Below are positions 10,472 through 22,620 of a stretch of DNA of 64,000 bases, piece after piece. The stretch covers positions 75,433,254 through 75,497,253 of the forward strand of contig NC_090729.1 of assembly GCF_036898095.1 (NCBI RefSeq), in the 5' to 3' direction. A program made the translations under genes and the position numbers. The notes under the pieces are model-generated. The model made no database searches, was not told the DNA's origin, and worked only from the letters and a program-made list of their open reading frames with translations. Origin of the DNA: Palaemon carinicauda (taxonomy: Eukaryota; Arthropoda; Malacostraca; Decapoda; Palaemonidae). Numbering within the stretch: the stretch's first letter is position 1; each line of letters opens with the position of its first letter.

Positions 10472-12229
10472 CGGTGTAAAACGGAAATTTGTAATACAAG
10501 TGATCGTGAACCACAAACCATCAATCGGCAGTCCACTTATGGCCCTTAGCCCATTAGTTGAATCACCATTCTAGTGGACCCGAATCGAGAAATCTTTCCT
10601 ATCTCAATTATTTATGTTTAATGGTAAGATATTCTAGCGATAAAAGTAGAAACTTGGGTAGATTATTCCTAAGATATCGGGACAATATATGAATGTGAAT
10701 CATGACTCATGAGCATCGCTTCAGCGATTCAAGAATGTTTAATTTTGGTTATTTGTCCACATTCCACCTAGGGAGTCGCAGAGGAAACAGACCAAAAGTA
10801 TAAGCTGACATTTTTGTCTTGAATCTAAAAGGAAAGTTATATTCTCTTTTATCCAGATATTTTAATTATGATGGTGGTAGAAGCTCAAGCTCAGTTCGGA
10901 TGACCAATTTTAGGCGGCATTTACGCAAAGGAAAAGTATAATATAGAGGAACACGTCACTTTTTCCGTCTTTGGGATTATTGCTATTTAAAAGGTGTCAT
11001 TATAGTAAACAAAAATTTATTAGTTTACTTATGAATTAGCGATACTGCCCCCTCCTTTCCTTCTGTTTTATAGCATTTAGCAAGATTAGTTAATGAGGCA
11101 GTCATTAATAAAGCGGTGTAAAGGGCTGTAAAGGGCATAGAAAGCATAAAGGAATGTAAAGGAGGTCAATATATATGTAGTCTTTTTAAGAAGTTTTCCT
11201 AGCAGTACCCATATAGCTATTGTTGCTCATATGAAAGAAAAAAAAATATCCCTGAAATAATGACTCGTAGTTTGCAAGCGCACCTCAACATGTATTGCTT
11301 GCCAGAACATAGGAAGAGTGATGTAATGTTAATTTTAGGAGCGCAGGAAGCCACGGCCGAGCAAAACCCATTAGAATTGTAGCCCTATAACGTTCGGTAT
11401 TGTCAACTCACATTATCACCCACGGCCACGCTGGAAATCTCCAATGTCCAACGCAGGTGTACCACTGTATATATCATTTTGTGATGAGTATTGACTAGTA
11501 ATATCCTAATTTTATATCCCTTCACGTTCCTTTGCACTATTTATTTCCTTGACGTTCCTTTACGCTTTTCAGGCTCACTTGATAATGAGATGACTCAAAT
11601 TCGTTTACATATTTCGAGCCCTCAGTTAACTGCAGTCATTTTATATAGGGATTATTACTAGGATGCATATATGGACGTCTTCTACAATAGTTGTTTAGGT
11701 AGGAGAAACTGTTGTCTTGGGTGTGCAAATCGCCGAGCATCATTAAATCTGCCGTCCCAATCCCACCCCATTAAGTATGTTCCTCAAACACTTTTTCCGG
11801 GACAAACTGAAAAGTTTTACGAACGTTATATTTTGATGTAAGTACTTTTCGGCTCATGCCATCTCATGCATGTGCTGTATAAACCGCTTTCACCACAGAT
11901 CACTCTTATTTTGCCCAGAATTTGCTGTGCACATTTTTAGTGCAGTTCTGTTGTAGATTGCTTAGAAAATATACATTTTTTTTTTCTATATCACTGACCC
12001 TCAATCTGTGCGATCCCTCGTTTGAGTCGGATGAAGTGTTGAAGTTCCTAGTTGCCCACCGAGATGAATAAAGGATTTCAACCATTTGTTTCTCACTCCT
12101 CACGTTATGAGTCTTTTTGCTGGTCAGCAGCGTTACTGAATGCCATCTCAGGCTTCATGGTCAAATAATGTTATCAATGTGGGAAAAGACGTGGAGTGTG
12201 TGTTAAAAATGTCATAATTATTACTATTA
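10472..12229. other. Unassigned sequence
   Basis: No gene, RNA or known repeat was recognised in this 1.75-kb stretch. It has ordinary AT-rich composition and only short chance frames. Confidence 0.4.
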
Positions 12230-12730
12230 TCATTATTACTTACTAAGCTACAACCCTAGTTGGAAAAGCTGAATGCTATAAGTCCAGGGGCTCTAATAGG
12301 GAAAATAGCCCACTGACGAAAGGAAACAAGGAAAAATAAGATATTTTAAGAAGAGCAACATTAAAATAAATATCTATATAAACAATAAAAACTTTAACAA
12401 AACAAGAGGAAGAGAAAGAAGATAGAATAGTGTGCCCTAGTGTACCCTCAACCAAGAGAACGCTAACCCAAGACAGTGGAAGACCATGGTACAGAGGCTA
12501 TGGCATTACCCAAGACTAGAGAACAATGGTTTGATTTTGGAGTGTCCTTCTCCTAGAATAGGTGCTAACCATAGCTAAAGATTCTCTTCTACCCTTAACA
12601 AGAGGAAAGTGGCCACTGAACAATTACAGTGCAGTGGTTAACCCCTTGAGTGAAGATCTGTATGTTAATCTTAGTGTTGTCAGGTATATGAGGACAGAGG
12701 AGAATATGTAAAGAATAGGCCAGACTATTC

Positions 12731-12773
<43 letters not shown>

Positions 12774-12810
12774 GTAAACAAATGGAAAATGAACTGTAAC
12801 CAGAGAGAAG
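12230..12810 (-). mobile_element. AAT-tailed short interspersed repeat, copy 3 (near full length)
   Basis: Minus-strand copy of the five-copy family. Reading plus, it begins at the reversed tail (ATTATTATCATTATTA), then TAAGCTACAACCCTAGTTGG, CCCACTGACG, ACCATGGTACAGAGG, GGAGTGTCCTTCTCCTAG and TGTCAGGTATATGAGGACAGAGG, with a (GT)n array at 12732-12771. It ends at GTAACCAGAGAGAAGGATCC. Together with copy 5 this defines a unit of about 560-590 bp. Confidence 0.85.
12732..12771. repeat. (GT)n microsatellite
   Basis: Pure GT tract of about 40 bp within the 5' part of the interspersed repeat. The same position holds a CACACA-like stretch in copy 5, so the microsatellite probably grew from an element-internal seed. 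Confidence 0.9.
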
Positions 12811-13572
12811 GATCCAATGTAGTACTGTCTGGCCAGTCAAAAGACCCCATATCTCTCTAGCGGTAGCATCTCAACGGGTGGCTGTTTTGCTTCATGTATT
12901 GAGCCTCTTCAAATTCCAATATAAAAGTTAAGGGCAGATCTGCTTATTTGCTCGAGATTATGGAAAATAATTGTAACGTGAGAATTTCTATTGACTAAGT
13001 ATGTATTTGATATATTGGTTTGAGGACTAGGCTAATTGTAACTTGAAACTCATATGTTAATTTAGTGCCATGACTGCGCAATCATCAGGACAGTGTTAGT
13101 GTCAGTACCAACTCAACCTTGAGATTTCGATTAGCGCCATCGTTCAATCCTTGTGTTGTCTACTTTTGAAAAATGTTCAGCTTTAGATTTTTGTTCTTGG
13201 AGGACTGTGATATATGCATGATGCTCCACCTCTGCTTATTTCCGTTTTGATTGCAAATTCCTGTTATCAATTGACATGCCACTTTTCCTCAATTTAGTCA
13301 GTAAATGAATGAAAACTAAAAAAAGGATGATTTAAAAGGAAATAGCAGAAGTTATGTTAACGACTTTGGAAATATATAAGATCACCAGAATCAGCTCATT
13401 TTGACTTCTAAAACAAACATTTTATAAATTCCAGAAGGCAAATGGACCCTTTGATTTATACCGAAGTTTCATCATATAAGTGCAATGCACTATTTGACAG
13501 TAATATTTACACTTAATGTTAAGTATTGAGTCATTCTCTTTTTAGCAGTCATGAAGTAGACCCTTGCTGGAC

Positions 13573-13576
<4 letters not shown>
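12811..13576. other. Unassigned sequence
   Basis: Nothing recognisable as a gene or known repeat was seen. Confidence 0.4.

Positions 13577-13659
<83 letters not shown>
13577..13659. repeat. (GA)n microsatellite
   Basis: Pure GA tract of about 83 bp. Confidence 0.97.
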
Positions 13660-13660
<1 letters not shown>

Positions 13661-13930
13661 AGTAATTACTTTCAGTTTTTGAAATGAAATCATACCCTGG
13701 ATCTAGATTGATTATTTTGATTCCATAGAAATAAGTGACGTCAAGAAAACCTTATTTTGATCATGATTGCATTCATTTATTTATGTACTCAACTTGTGTG
13801 GCCATCAAGGGTCTACTCATGCTAATGTGCATGCAATATGTTAAGTGGTTTATTACTTCTAAATATCCTTTTTTTTTAATTAGTTAAGTAACTCATTTAT
13901 GTGTTTCTGTTATCACGCTGTCCATTGCAG

Positions 13931-14196
13931 ACAAGTCCATCCTGCCGACCTAGGTCTATGTGGGGCTCCATACGCCCGCCGAAGCCTAGAGCGTGGAGGA
14001 GGAGGGGGAGGAGGAGGAGGCGGTTGTGGTGGTGGTGGTGTGGGGAGACGTGCCAAATCTCCACCCGTCCCACCCACACAAAACACCACCACCGCCACCG
14101 CTACCACCACCACCACCACCACACCCCACCTCGCCTACCCCACAACACCCAACCTATGTGTCACAGCAGGCAAGATTGAGTTTATTACACCCCCAG
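13931..14196 (+). CDS. Candidate internal exon, low-complexity (Gly/Thr/Pro or Arg/His rich)
   Basis: GC-rich island in AT-rich DNA. It is preceded by a pyrimidine-containing acceptor ending TTGCAG (13930) and followed by a donor CCCCCAG/GTCAGC at 14196; an alternative GC-type donor lies at 14169 (CAG/GCAAGA). One frame is open across the whole segment, starting QVHPADLGLCGAPYARRSLE, then a Gly run, then Thr-rich to KIEFITPPG. A second frame (CRPRSMWGSIRPPKPRAW, Arg/Trp and His runs) is open only to the alternative donor, and that choice leaves the phase needed by the Ser-rich frame of the exon at 14970. GGA, GGT and CCA triplet runs make all frames look repetitive. I do not recognise the protein. 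Confidence 0.3.
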
Positions 14197-14969
14197 GTCA
14201 GCTTCTTTTTGGTGTTCCTTTCCTTTTCTTTTCTCCTTTTCTTTTAATCATATTAGTTTGGATAAATTTAAGATCTCACAAGTCTCTCTCAACACAATTT
14301 TCTCTTTTCAATTCTGTTTTTTTTATAATGTCCAGCTTAAAGTCTCATTAATTTTTTTTTTATTTCGTAATTTGTATCGGTAGGCCTACTTGTTTAGAGA
14401 CATTTTAATTGTAGTACCTTGCCATCTTTTCTGTTTATTATACTTTTGATTGGTTGTTTGAGGTAGTGTGAGTACCATATACAGTATACTAGCCTCCAAC
14501 TTGACAGAAATATCATAAAACGTGACTTTATTCAATTCGTTTGCACATTTTTTTTATAGCAATTTAATACCATGCAGGTAATTGTCAGTGTACCATCTTC
14601 ATTGCTCATTCACCTTTAAGTATTGCTTTGTTTTCTTAACTGCACTGATTATATTTGATTGTTGTGTCCCTAAGAACTGTTGCTTATTTCACATAATGTG
14701 TGAACGCCCCCTCCCCCCACCAGCCTCTTGCAATGCATTGCTCTTTGATCCCCGTCATTTCAAAAGAGAAAAGAGTTTTGACCTTCGCTGTTGAGCTTTT
14801 ATTTTCCCAGGTGTTCATTTTTGTCCACGGTTTCAAGGAAAGAGAAACCGTTCTATTTCTTTTCTCTGTTAACGCTTTTTTTTTCTTTATGAATTTGTCT
14901 CACAGATTCTACACTTTCCTCGACTGAGTCTAGATGCTCAACGCTTAAGCTTTCTCCTACGACCCACAG

Positions 14970-15132
14970 TGGTGAGGAAGTGTGTTCCCGAACCAGCCCT
15001 ACCTCCTCACCCACCTACAACACAGTCTACAACCCATCCAACAACCGCCCAAGGCACAGGAACGCCACGCCCCCTTCCTCGCTCTCCAGGAGTTCGGGGT
15101 CCTCCTCATCCTCCAAGGACAACGCATCTAAG
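14970..15132 (+). CDS. Candidate internal exon, Ser/Asn/Pro-rich
   Basis: The acceptor is TCCTACGACCCACAG ending at 14969. The donor at 15132 is AAG/GCAAGT, the consensus form of the minor GC-AG intron class. The best frame starts GEEVCSRTSPTSSPTY and continues NTVYNPSNNRPRHRN, then a Ser-rich run, ending KDNASK exactly at a codon boundary. The composition suggests a disordered linker of a cytoskeletal or signalling protein, but I cannot name it. It lies about 770 bp from the preceding exon candidate on the same strand. Without transcript data a chance frame cannot be excluded. Confidence 0.35.
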
Positions 15133-15672
15133 GCAAGTACTGAAACAGTGCAGGCTACTTATTTATTTATACGTAGGACTAGGAAGTGAAAGGTATTTTA
15201 CACTTATTCTAATTGCAACCCTCGGGATATTATTGGATCATCTGATTTCTGAAAATGACTCCATCTCTACAGTATGTAAGTCGAGTGAGGAATTCTTACT
15301 TTAGTAAAGTGGAAAGGTATGATACAGCTTACCTTATTGATAGCCAGCTGATCGCAACAGTCACGCAGTGGCAGGGAAAGTGTTGATATTTTTGTGGTGA
15401 GCAATGACGTACGGCTCTTTGCTACCTAGGAAAATTGTCTCTTTTGCGGGAAATTGCTTTCTTCCGGATGGTTGCGGACAATAATTTCTCCTTTGCAGTT
15501 GTAGGAGGGAACCCGTTTTGCTCATATAACATATCACAGTATAGTTTTCGTTACGCTGTTTGTCAGGCATGAGTGTAGCTTATTGTAAAAATTAAGTGTT
15601 GGATAGCAGTGTCGGAACCATGGGGGTGGTCGCATGGGGTTGTGAAACCCCCGCCCCCCATTTTTAAGAAAA
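15133..15672. other. Unassigned sequence
   Basis: No feature was recognised. It may be intron if the preceding exon is real. It ends with a short C/G-run motif (near 15630-15660) directly before the satellite. Confidence 0.35.
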
Positions 15673-17335
15673 GATATTGACTGTCAAACTTAGAGCTTTC
15701 AAGAAAAAAAAATGACTGTTAGACATAGGTTTTCGAGAAAACAAAAAAGCTTGGCTGTTAAACTTGAAGTTTTCATAACAAAAAGTTTGAAGGTTAAACT
15801 TGAATTTTTTATGATAAACATTTTGACTGTTAAACTTGAGGTTGTCATGACAAAAGGTTTGGCTGTTAAACTTTGAGGTTTTCGTGACGAAGATTTTGAC
15901 TGTTAATCTTGAGGTTTTCATGGCAAAAAGTTTGGCTGTTAAACTTGAGGTTTTCATAACAAAAATTTTGACTGTTAAACTTGAGGTTTTCATAAAAAAA
16001 ATTTTGACTGTTAAACTTGAGGGTTTCATAACAAAAATTTTGACTGTTAAACTTGAGGTTTCCATTAAAAAATTTTGACTGTTAAACTTGAGGTTTTCAT
16101 AACAATAATTTTGACTGTTAAACTTGAGGTTTTCATAACAAAAATTTTGACTGTTAAACTTGAGGTTTTCATGACAAAACGTTTGGCTGTTAAACCTGAG
16201 GCTTTCATAACAAAAATTTTGACTGTTAAACTTGAGGTTTTCATAACAAAAATTTTGACTGTTAAACTTGAGGGTTTCATAACAAACATTTTAACTGTTA
16301 AACTTGAGGTTTCCATAAAAAAATTTTGACTGTTAAACTTGAGGTTTTCATAACAATAATTTTGACTGTTAAACTTGAGGTTTTCATTACAATAATTTTG
16401 ACTGTTAAACTTGAGGTTTTCATAACAAAAATTTTGACTGTTAAACTAGAGGTTTTCATGATAAAAGTATTGACTGTTAAACTTGAGGTTTTAATGACAA
16501 AAGTATTGACTGTTAAACTTGAGGTTTTCATGACGAAAGTATTGACTGTTAAACTTGAGGTTTTCATAACAAAAATTTTGACTGTTAAACTTGAGTTTTT
16601 CATGACGAAAGTATTGACTGTTAAACTTGAGGTTTTCATGACGAAAGTATTGACTGTTAAACTTGAGGTTTTCATAACAAAAATTTTGACTGTTAAACTT
16701 GAGGTTTGAAGTTTTCATGACGAAAGTATTGACTGTTAAACTTGAGGTGTTCATGACGAAAGTATTGACTGTTAAACTTGAGGTTTTCATGACGAAAGTA
16801 TAGACTGTTAAACTTGAGGTTTTCATGACGAAAGTATTGACTGTTAAACTTGAGGTTTTCATAACAAAAATTTTGACTGTTAAACTTGAGTTTTTCATGA
16901 CGAAAGTATTGACTGTTAAACTTGAGGTTTTAATGACAAAGGTATTGACTGTTAAACTTGAGGTTTTCATAACAAAAATTTTGACTGTTAAACTTGAGGT
17001 TTTCATGACGAAAGTATTGACTGTTAAACTTGAGGTTTTAATGACAAAAGTATTGACTGTTAAACTTGAGGTTTTCATAACAAATATTTTGACTGTTAAA
17101 CTTGAGGTTTTCATAACAAAAATTTTGACTGTTAAACTTGAGGCTTTCATGAAAATAAAAAGATTATAGTTAAACTTGAGATTTTCATGACAAAAATTAT
17201 GACTGTTAAATTTGAGGTTTTCCTGACAAAAAGTTCGGCTGTTATACTTGGGTTTTCATGACAAAAAGTATGGCTGTTAAACTTGAGGTTTTCATGACAA
17301 ACATTTTAACTGTTAAACTTGATGTTTTCATGACA
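15673..17335. repeat. 36-bp satellite array (about 45 copies)
   Basis: Head-to-tail repeats of a 36-bp unit whose core is TTGACTGTTAAACTTGAGG followed by TTTTCATAACAAAAAT or the variant TTTTCATGACGAAAGTA. Because 36 is a multiple of three, frames stay open for long stretches on both strands (up to 219 codons, giving 12-residue repeats). These frames are artefacts of the repeat, not genes. Two variants (AAAATTTT and GAAAGTATT) are interspersed between about 16440 and 17080, suggesting a higher-order pattern. Edges are more diverged than the middle. Confidence 0.93.
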
Positions 17336-20085
17336 AAAAGTTTGGCTGTTAAACGAGGTTTTCAGGACGAAAAGTTTGGCTGTTAAACGAGGTTTTCAGG
17401 ACGAAAAGTTTGGCTGATAAACAAGGTTTTCAGGACGAAAAGTTTGGCTGTTAAACGAGGTTTTCAGGACGAAAAGTTTGGCTGTTAAACGAGGTTTTCA
17501 GGACGAAAAGTTTGGCTGTTAAACGAGGTTTTCAGGACGAAAAGTTTGGCTGTTAAACGGGGTTTTCAGGACGAAAAGTTTGGCTGTTAAACGAGGTTTT
17601 CAGGACGAAAAGTTTGGTTGTTAAACGGGGTTTTCAGGACGAAAAGTTTGGCTGTTAAACGAGGTTTTCAGGACAAAAAGTTTAGCTGTTAAACGGGGTT
17701 TTCAGGATGAAAAGTTTGGCTGTTAAACGAGGTTTTCAGGACGAAATGTTTGACTGTTAAACGGGGTTTTCAGGACGAAATGTTTGGCTGTTAAACGAGG
17801 TTTTCAGGACGAAAAGTTTGGCTGTTAAACGAGGTTTTCAGGACGAAAAGTTTGGCTGTTAAACGAGGTTTTCAGGACGAAACGTTTGGCTGTTAAACGA
17901 GGTTTTCAGGATGAAAAGTTTGGCTGTTAAACGAGGTTTCCAGGACGAAAAGTTTGACTGTTAAACGAAGTTTTCAGGACGAAAAGTTTGGCTGTTAAAC
18001 GAGGTTTTCAGGACGAAAAGTTTGGCTGTTAAACGAGGTTTTCAGGACGAAAAGTTTGGCTGTTAAACGAGGTTTTCAGGACGAAAAGTTTGGCTGTTAA
18101 ACGAGGTTTTCAGGACGAAAAGTTTGTCAGGCCGAAAAGTTTGGCTGTTAAACAAGGTTTTCAGGACGAAAAGTTTTGCTGTTAAATGAGGTTTTCAGGC
18201 CGAAAAGTTTGGCTGTTAAACGAGGTTTTCAGGACGAAAAGTTTGACTTAAACGAGGTTTTCAGGACGAAAAGTTTGTCTGTTAAACGAGGTTTTCAGGA
18301 CGAAAAGTTTGACTGTTAAACGAGGTTTTCAGGACGAAAAGTTTGGCTGTTAAACGAGGTTTTCAGGACCAAAAGTTTGACTTAAACAAGGTTTTCAGGA
18401 CGAAAAGTTTGACTGTTAAACGAGGTTTTCAGGACGAAAAGTTTGGCTGTTAAACGAGGGTTTCAGGATGAAAAGTTTGACTGCTAAACGAGGTTTTCAG
18501 GACGAAAAGTTTGGCTGTTAAACGAGGTTTTCAGGACGAAAAGTTTGGCTGTTAAACGAGGTTTTCAGGACGAAAAGTTTGGCTGTCAAACGAGGTTTTC
18601 AGGACGAAAAGTTTGGCTGTTAAATGAGGTTTTCAGGACGAAAAGTTTGGCTGTTAAACGAGGTTTTCAGAACGAAAAGTTTGGCTGTTAAACGAGGGTT
18701 TCAGGATGAAAAGTTTGACTGCTAAACGAGGTTTTCAGGACGAAAAGTTTGGCTGTTAAACGAGGTTTTCAGGACGAAAAGTTTGGCTGTTAAACGAGGT
18801 TTTCAGGACGAAAAGTTTGGCTGTTAAACGAGGTTTTCAGGACGAAAAGTTTGGCTGTTAAACGAGGTTTTCAGGACGAAAAGTTTGGCTGTTAAACGAG
18901 GTTTTCAGGACGAAATGTTTGGCTGTTAAACGAGGTTTTCAGGATGAAAAGTTTGGCTGTTGAAACGAGGTTTTCAGGACGAAAAGTTTGGCTGTTAAAC
19001 GAGGTTTTCAGGACCAAAAGTTTGACTTAAACGAGGTTTTCAGGATGAAAAGTTTGGCTGTTAAACGAGGGTTTCAGGATGAAAATTTTGGCTGTTAAAT
19101 GAGGTTTTCAGGACGAAAAGTTTGACTTAAACGAGGTTTCCAGGACAAAAAGTTTGGCTGTTAAACGAGGTTTTCAGGACGAAAAGTTTGGCTGTCAAAC
19201 GAGGTTTTCAGGACGAAAAGTTTGGCTGTTAAACGAGGGTTTCAGGACGAAAAGTTTGTCTGTTAAACGAGGTTTTCAGGACGAAAAGTTTGGCTGTCAA
19301 ACAAGGTTTTTAGGACGAAAAGTTTGGCTATCAAACAAGGTTTTCAGGACGAAAAGTTTGGCTGTTAAACGAGGTTTTCAGGACGAAAAGTTTGGCTGTT
19401 AAACGAGGTTTTCAGGACGAAAAGTCTGACTTAAACGGGGTTTTCAGGACGAAAAGTTTGACTGTTAAACAAGGTTTTCAGGACGAAAAGTTTGGCTGTT
19501 AAACGAGGTTTTCAGGACCAAAAGTTTGACTTAAACGAGGTTTTCAGGACGAAAAGTTTGACTGTTAAACGAGGTTTTCAGGACGAAAATTTTGGCTGTT
19601 AAACGAGGGTTTCAGGATGAAAAGTTTGACTGCTAAACGAGGTTTTCAGGACGAAAAGTTTGGCTGTTAAACGAGGTTTTCAGGACGAAAAGTTTGGCTG
19701 TTAAACGAGGTTTTCAGGACGAAAAGTTTGGCTGTCAAACGAGGTTTTCAGGAAGAAATGTTTGGCTGTCAAACGAGGTTTTCAGGACGAAAATTTGGCT
19801 GTTAAACGAGGTTTTTAGGACGAAAAGTTTGGCTATCAAACAAGGTTTTCAGGACGAAAAGTTTGGCTGTTAAACGAGGTTTTCAGGACGAAAAGTTTGG
19901 CTGTTAAACGAGGTTTTAAGGACGAAAAGTTTGACTTAAACGAGGTTTTCAGGACGAAAAGTTTGACTGCTAAACGAGGTTTTCAGGACGAAAAGTTTGA
20001 CAGTTAAACGAGGTTTTCAGGACGAAAAGTTTGACTGCAAAACGAGGTTTTCAGGACGAAAAGTTTGGCTGTTAAACGAGGCATA
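17336..20085. repeat. 34-bp satellite array (about 80 copies)
   Basis: Continues the preceding array without a gap. The unit is AGTTTGGCTGTTAAACGAGG followed by TTTTCAGGACGAAA. Compared with the 36-bp unit it lacks two bases (CTTGAGG became CGAGG) and has CATGACAAAA changed to CAGGACGAAA. The 34-bp period breaks the reading frame. A 30-bp subtype lacking TGTT (GACTTAAACGAGG) recurs near 18245, 18370, 19025, 19110, 19430, 19525 and 19930, often followed by the same neighbours. This shows multi-unit segmental duplication. Confidence 0.93.
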
Positions 20086-20481
20086 TGTGTGGAAAAAATA
20101 TATATTTTGTCAGTTCTCTTGATTTTCATGTTTATCCTTTTTAAGTTATTTTGCTTTTTACAATAATCTTAATGCGGGCCCTCTGCTCAAAAGTTAGAAA
20201 CTATTTATGAATCAACATTAGAAAGTAAATTTTTGATAGTCACTAGCATCATTGTCAAAACCATTTTAATTGCAGGTATGTAGAGTAGGGTCAATGCGAA
20301 ATCTTATCGCCTTCAATGGACAAATGGTTAAATTTTATTTTATTTTTGCATTGACTCTTATACATAGAGGTTTAAAAAAAAAAGCATTTCCCCTCATGTC
20401 TCTATTCTCTAGTCAGATTCAATTTGAAATCATAAATTATTTGTGTCTGAATGCAGAAAACTCACGTGTGTTAGTGATGTT

Positions 20482-20484
<3 letters not shown>
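20086..20484. other. Unassigned AT-rich sequence
   Basis: No gene or known repeat was recognised between the satellite and the next GA array. Confidence 0.4.

Positions 20485-20553
<69 letters not shown>
20485..20553. repeat. (GA)n microsatellite
   Basis: Pure GA tract of about 69 bp. Confidence 0.97.
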
Positions 20554-20555
<2 letters not shown>

Positions 20556-20944
20556 ATGGTCAGTGATGAGATGAACTAAAACTTTATTCATCATTGAATA
20601 TTATTTCATTGAACTCTGCAGTTGTCGCTTGGAAACATACAAGGTTATATTTTAAGGAAAGGAGAGAACTTTCTTATTTCACTCCTATTCTCTGATTTGA
20701 AGAGATCTTCTCTAGATGACTGCTAAAGTGAGACTTGCTACTAAACAATAACAGATTAATATACAGTCGTAACCATTCTAAATTACCATCATTATGATAA
20801 TAACAAATAATTAATAGTAATTTTATATCAATATCAAGAAGAATTACATATCAATTACCAAAATACAATTCTTTAGAGTAAAGAAAATGGGGAAGTTTGT
20901 AGAATATCTTTTTCTAGATATAAACTATAACTAGAAATACAATT

Positions 20945-20947
<3 letters not shown>
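20554..20947. other. Unassigned AT-rich sequence
   Basis: No gene or known repeat was recognised. Confidence 0.4.

Positions 20948-21022
<75 letters not shown>
20948..21022. repeat. (GA)n microsatellite
   Basis: Pure GA tract of about 75 bp. The flank AAATTCTAGAAATAC also appears just upstream as CTAGAAATAC, a short direct repeat bracketing the tract. Confidence 0.97.
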
Positions 21023-21025
<3 letters not shown>

Positions 21026-21165
21026 TCTAGAAATACAACGGCAAACTATCAATAATCCAAAAAGATTTCTACTGCCGAAGGTATGGACAATAACTTTAAA
21101 TGTACCATTACTTGGGAGCTAGATTATTGTTTTGTATTAAGGGATTTGCTTTCAGTTGGTTTACA

Positions 21166-21168
<3 letters not shown>

Positions 21169-21253
<85 letters not shown>
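21169..21253. repeat. (TA)n microsatellite
   Basis: Pure TA tract of about 85 bp lying at the tail end of the minus-strand tRNA-derived SINE head. Confidence 0.97.
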
Positions 21254-21255
<2 letters not shown>

Positions 21256-21416
21256 CACATTTATATGTGTTTTTCATATATGTTTATATAAGCCTCGGGA
21301 TCAGAGACACAAGTGGTTAATCAACTTTATGATAATAGCTTCTGGTTGGCCAAGGAATCGAACCTGGCCCAAGAAACTGAGATTCTTATGAGTTACCACC
21401 TAGCCTCTCCTTGTGG
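21254..21416 (-). mobile_element. tRNA-derived SINE (minus strand)
   Basis: On the minus strand the head reads GGCTAGGTGGTAACTC (box A-like), then AATCTCAGTTTCTTGGGCCA, then GGTTCGATTCC (a canonical box B), then TTGGCCAACC, closing an acceptor-like stem. Spacing between box A and B is tRNA-like. The body continues to about 21290 and meets the (TA)n tract, which would be the tail. It differs from the SINE at 1297-1614. Confidence 0.65.
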
Positions 21417-22620
21417 CTAGGTGGTAAGTCGTTGCGAGTCAACTGTTGGACAAAAGGCCTTAAAAAATCTCCTTCCACTCCCGTCTGTTTATGGTCTTTT
21501 TATGCCAGTCTATACCCAAAAGTTTTCTTAGCTCGTCAGTTCATCTACTTCTCTTCGTTCTTCTGCTTCTTTTGAAGTCTTATGTAACCCATTTAGTTAT
21601 TCTTAATTTCCACCTATTCTTCTGCCATTCCCATTATATGACCTGCCCATGTCAATTTCTTTTTCTTACATGATTTTAGAATGTCCTTCACTTTAGTTTG
21701 CTTTCGTATCCATGTTGCTCCTTTTCTGTCTCTTATTGTTAATCCCATCGTTATTCTTTCCATAGTTCTTTGAGTTGTAACTAGATTATGTTCTAGCCCT
21801 TTTGCATAAGTTATTACTGGTACGAGTATGTGATTAAATACTTTTCTTTTTTAGAAAAAGTGGTATTTAACTTTCATAATCTCATTTTGTTTACCAAAAG
21901 CTCTCCATTCTATGGTTAGCCTTCTTTTACTTTTGGTCTCATGTCCTTTGGAAACATTAGTACATATATTCATTACCTATCTGTAGAGGTTCGTCCATAA
22001 GCGTTATTTGTTGTGTATCCATTTTCATTGAACATTATCTTAGTTTAATCTTTCTAATTTCAGTTGTACGTTTCTGCTTTCTCTGTTCAAATCTTCCATC
22101 ATCTTTTGTAATTCCTCCCATGATTCACTAAATAGATCTATATCAGCTGAAAATCTCAAGTCTAAAGGTATACCCCATTAATGTTAATTCCTAAATTTAC
22201 CCAATCTAAAGTCTTAAAAACTTCTAGAAATGTTATGAATAATTTAGAAGGTATTGGGGTCTCCCAGTATAACTTTTATCTCAGTTAGAATTTTTTCACT
22301 ATTTTTATGTAGTTTTAAGTTTGCTGTACTTTCTGTATAGATATCTTCAAGTGTTCTAACAAAATATTCATTCATTCATCGCCTTTGAAGGGCTTTCATT
22401 ACTACTGAAGTTTTGACAGAATCAAAAACTTTCTCATGGTCTATAAATGTCATACATAGTGGTGTGCCATACTCTTGAATTTTCCATTCGCTTGTTAATT
22501 ACATGGATATGGACAGTTGTTGAATACATGCTTCTAAAGTATGCATGGTCTCTTGGATGATAAAGTCTAGCTCTTTCTAATTGGCATAATTGGTAAAGGT
22601 AGAAGAAACACTTTAGCTAT
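21417..22620 (-). pseudogene. RTE-type LINE reverse transcriptase relic (C-terminal half)
   Basis: Reading down the minus strand gives YIDHEKVFDSVK (motif A region, about 22440-22400), ILGDPNTF (motif B), then ADIDLFSESWEELQKMMEDL (motif C region with the ADD-type Asp pair altered, about 22155-22095). It continues with SKGHETKSKRRLTI, ITYAKGLEHNLVTTQRTMER, then KKKLTWAGHIMGMA (about 21672-21630). It ends QTGVEGDFLRPFVQQLTRNDL (about 21483-21425). The WAGHIxRM block and the closing Trp/Val-Gln-Gln motif are typical of RTE-class LINEs. Many stops show it is dead. The 5' half is absent. Confidence 0.8.

Noticed and set aside
16065..17169. Long open frames on both strands (up to 219 codons) with a 12-residue repeat
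   Set aside because: They follow from the 36-bp satellite period being a multiple of three and lacking stops in several phases. Both strands are open at once and there is no start context or splice site.
19154..19402. 82-codon repetitive frame in the 34-bp array
   Set aside because: Chance opening in satellite DNA. Three 34-bp units make 102 bp, so the phase returns periodically.
15673..20085. CRISPR-like array of regular repeats
   Set aside because: There are no unique spacers: the whole 34-36 bp unit is repeated. The genome is eukaryotic and no cas genes are present.
21169..21253. Tyr/Ile repeat protein over TA tracts, and Ser/Leu or Arg/Glu frames over CT/GA tracts
   Set aside because: Translated microsatellites.
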